Of a DNA stretch of 28,763 bases, positions 23,708 through 28,763 are shown one piece after another. Source of the stretch: JACPDH01 sp051305935 (GTDB taxonomy: Bacteria; Acidobacteriota; Thermoanaerobaculia; Gp7-AA8); assembly GCA_051305935.1 (NCBI GenBank), contig JBPPMG010000375.1:1-28763 (forward strand), read 5' to 3'. The translations under genes and the position numbers were made by a program. Each line of letters opens with the position of its first letter. The first letter of the stretch is position 1. The notes under the pieces were generated by a model that searched no databases, was not told where the DNA came from, and saw only the letters and a list, made by a program, of their open reading frames with translations.

Positions 23708-24187
23708 ATGAGGCTCACCAGGATGATCATCCCGTTCCTTGCGCTCGCCGCGCTCGCCGGCTGCTCGACGATCGACAACGCGAAAGTCGACCTCATTCCG
23801 CCGGAGCTCGCATTGCGGCAGCTCGGTGGTCCCGGCCTCGCCGGGAGCCAGGTCACCGGACCGATGTCCGTAAATTTTCGCATCGCCGTTTACAACCCGT
23901 CGGGCGAGACCATCACGCTCAAACGCCTGAATTTTTCGACCATCGGCCAGGGCGCGTATGAGATCGAGAACGCGAGCCGTCCGTTCGAGAACGCAATCGG
24001 ACCCGACCAGACGATCGAGGTCGAGACCTGGCTCCCCGCAAACTCGGAAGGCAGCATCATCGGCAACAACGGGCCGGTGACCATGCGCGTGACCGCCTAC
24101 TTCGACTCGGAAGTCGGGCAGTTCCGGAAGGTCTACACGATCAACGTGAACACCGACCTCTCGCCGATGGGCAAGCCGACGGATTGA
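23708..24187 (+). CDS. Lipoprotein with LEA-14-like domain
   Basis: The 159-aa product has a short lipoprotein signal with a canonical lipobox LAGC (Cys19). The mature part resembles the water-stress/LEA type 2 beta-sandwich: VNFRIAVYNPSGETITLKRLNFST, then EIENASRPFENAIGPDQTIEVETWLPAN and a final strand YFDSEVGQFRKVYTINVNT. Such proteins are small anchored periplasmic or surface domains without known catalysis. GGAGG lies nine bases before the ATG at 23708; the start at 23669 lacks this. It is separated from the TPR gene by a terminator, so it probably has its own promoter, which I could not locate. Confidence 0.8.
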   Translation: MRLTRMIIPFLALAALAGCSTIDNAKVDLIPPELALRQLGGPGLAGSQVTGPMSVNFRIAVYNPSGETITLKRLNFSTIGQGAYEIENASRPFENAIGPDQTIEVETWLPANSEGSIIGNNGPVTMRVTAYFDSEVGQFRKVYTINVNTDLSPMGKPTD

Positions 24188-24211
24188 AGGGAAGGAACAC
24201 CGAACCGAGTT

Positions 24212-24452
24212 CGTCGTCCTGAGCGAAGCGAAGGACCTCTCAGGCTTCTACAGCTGAAGTCCTGCGCCGGCGATCGCGGGTGGTGGCACGAGAGGCGAGT
24301 CAGGAGTTACAAGTCGGACTGAACGATGGGCGACATCCGCCCGACTCGTCGCCCTCACGAACGAGCGCCAGCGAGGGAGGAAGGGCCTCTCAGGTTGGTG
24401 CTCGCCTTTCGCCTGTTCGCCTCTTCGCCTTTCGCCTCTTCGCCTCTCGCCC

Positions 24453-24460
<8 letters not shown>
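24212..24460. repeat. GTCGTCCTGAGCGAAGCG repeat and CGCCTTT heptad array
   Basis: 24212-24251 matches 13026-13074. The part from about 24398 to 24452 is a run of CGCCTTT, CGCCTCTT and CGCCTGTT units of seven or eight bases, the inverse of the type at 7805-7830. The last units (AACACTTAGCACTT on the plus strand) lie in the 3' end of metH. Confidence 0.8.
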
Positions 24461-28202
<3,742 letters not shown>

Positions 28203-28241
28203 GACTCTCCCAATCCGGGGCCGCTTTCTGCCAACCCGGCG

Positions 28242-28272
28242 AAAAAAAAGAGCCCCACGTCGTGCGTGAGGC
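28242..28272 (-). terminator. Intrinsic terminator in the metH 5' leader
   Basis: On the minus strand, GCCTCACG pairs with CGTGGGGC around CACGA and is followed by TCTTTTTTTT. It lies 40 bases before the metH start and points toward metH, with no minus-strand gene visible upstream, so it is a candidate attenuator. A competing stem CCCGGC/GCCGGG (28271-28276 with 28235-28240) overlaps its base. Confidence 0.75.
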
Positions 28273-28312
28273 CGGGAGTCATCAATCGAGTGGTAAGACT
28301 CTACCTGATGGC

Positions 28313-28341
28313 TATTTAGGCTTTTTTTAACCTGGTTGCAA
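28313..28341 (-). promoter_or_regulatory. Possible metH promoter
   Basis: TTGCAA (28336-28341) and TAAATA (28313-28318), on the minus strand, are 17 bases apart and would start a leader of about 105 nt that includes the terminator. Both boxes are poor matches to the sigma-70 consensus. Confidence 0.35.
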
Positions 28342-28429
28342 GCGGCCCCAACTCAGTCCAGGAAGCAAAAGAGTAGCAGCGGATGAAGAGAAAGTCACGG
28401 GAGGGGGAACGGGTATCCGCAATCATGCG

Positions 28430-28660
28430 CCGGCGATGCACCACGCCGCGTCAGCGGCGAAGGATCGGTAGCCCACAGCTTCAGCTGTGGGTTTCGAGCA
28501 TCCATCGTGAATCACCGCCGCGTAGCGGCGGAGGAGGGATTTCATCGCGCCGGAACGACGATGAGCCGGCGCCGCTATGCGGCGCTTCTTCCTTGCTGCC
28601 ACGTTTACCCCCGACTGAAGTCGGGGGCTAACGATCCTTCGGCGCTCCGCGCCGGACGCT
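28430..28660. repeat. Multi-hairpin repeat cluster at the right edge
   Basis: At least five hairpins of similar style occur in a row: CGCCGC-GTCA-GCGGCG, CCCACAGC-TTCA-GCTGTGGG, CCGCCGC-GTA-GCGGCGG, GCGCCGC-TAT-GCGGCGC, and CCCCCGAC-TGAA-GTCGGGGG followed by CGGCGCTCCGCGCCG. The last pair (28607-28655) is the partner of 144-191. Apart from the metH leader I see no gene in 28203-28763. Confidence 0.8.
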
Positions 28661-28763
28661 GTTGGTGCTCGCGACCGGTACAAGATGTTGCCGGCATCCA
28701 CCTGGCACCAGTCGAGCCTCGTTCTCTAGACTCAACCGTGACGCTTCCCACGACCATGCACCG

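Noticed and set aside
28311..28330. Plus-strand terminator at the TTTTTTT run
   Set aside because: No stable hairpin precedes the run and no plus-strand gene ends there.
28203..28380. Cobalamin or SAM riboswitch upstream of metH
   Set aside because: No B12-box or SAM-aptamer signature was found; only a terminator and short stems are supported.
28423..28701. 92-codon minus-strand frame
   Set aside because: It is a translation of the hairpin repeat cluster, with no ribosome binding site or family resemblance.

Overview
The window is about 28.8 kb of high-GC bacterial chromosome. The gene content and the dense palindromic intergenic repeats suggest an uncultured Acidobacteriota-type organism (possibly Thermoanaerobaculia). 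That placement is inference from general look, not from a marker-gene comparison. Genes are mostly housekeeping or metabolic and mostly on the minus strand. I found no phage, transposase, CRISPR array, rRNA or tRNA.

Layout: 1-349 hairpin repeats; 350-1777 gltX (-); 1926-5164 a lipase-like lipoprotein and an Asp-box beta-propeller protein (-, overlapping); 5423-6517 a Phd-type antitoxin, a RelE/ParE-type toxin and maf (+, overlapping operon); 6765-12871 a minus-strand cluster of RimK-like ATP-grasp ligase, GCS2/YbdK-type carboxylate-amine ligase, class I glutamine amidotransferase-like protein, glutathionylspermidine-synthetase-like ATP-grasp protein and an aldo/keto reductase; 13235-16069 an ABC-2 ATPase, permease and secreted protein (-); 16254-17713 an Lrp/AsnC regulator overlapping an EamA exporter (-); 18317-18613 an unknown 98-aa protein; 18726-19025 a [2Fe-2S] ferredoxin; 19406-20476 queA (-), divergent from 20612-22555 speA (+); 22695-24187 a TPR protein and a lipoprotein (+); 24453-28202 metH (-), with an intrinsic terminator in its 5' leader.

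The most interesting coding region is 8020-12871. Three different amide-bond-forming enzyme types and one amidotransferase/peptidase-like hydrolase lie in one direction, which suggests synthesis of a small peptide- or polyamine-like conjugate. The product is unknown.

The most striking non-coding signal is that most larger gaps hold inverted-repeat elements, and many of them are built from tandem units with a period of seven bases despite unrelated unit sequences. Several genes (maf, queA, metH, the lipase gene and the GSP-synthetase-like gene) end inside or directly at such an array, so the repeat sometimes supplies the stop codon. Two RNA-level candidates also stand out: a multi-helix element between the ferredoxin and 98-aa genes whose closing helix would hide the latter's ribosome binding site and start codon, and the metH leader terminator.
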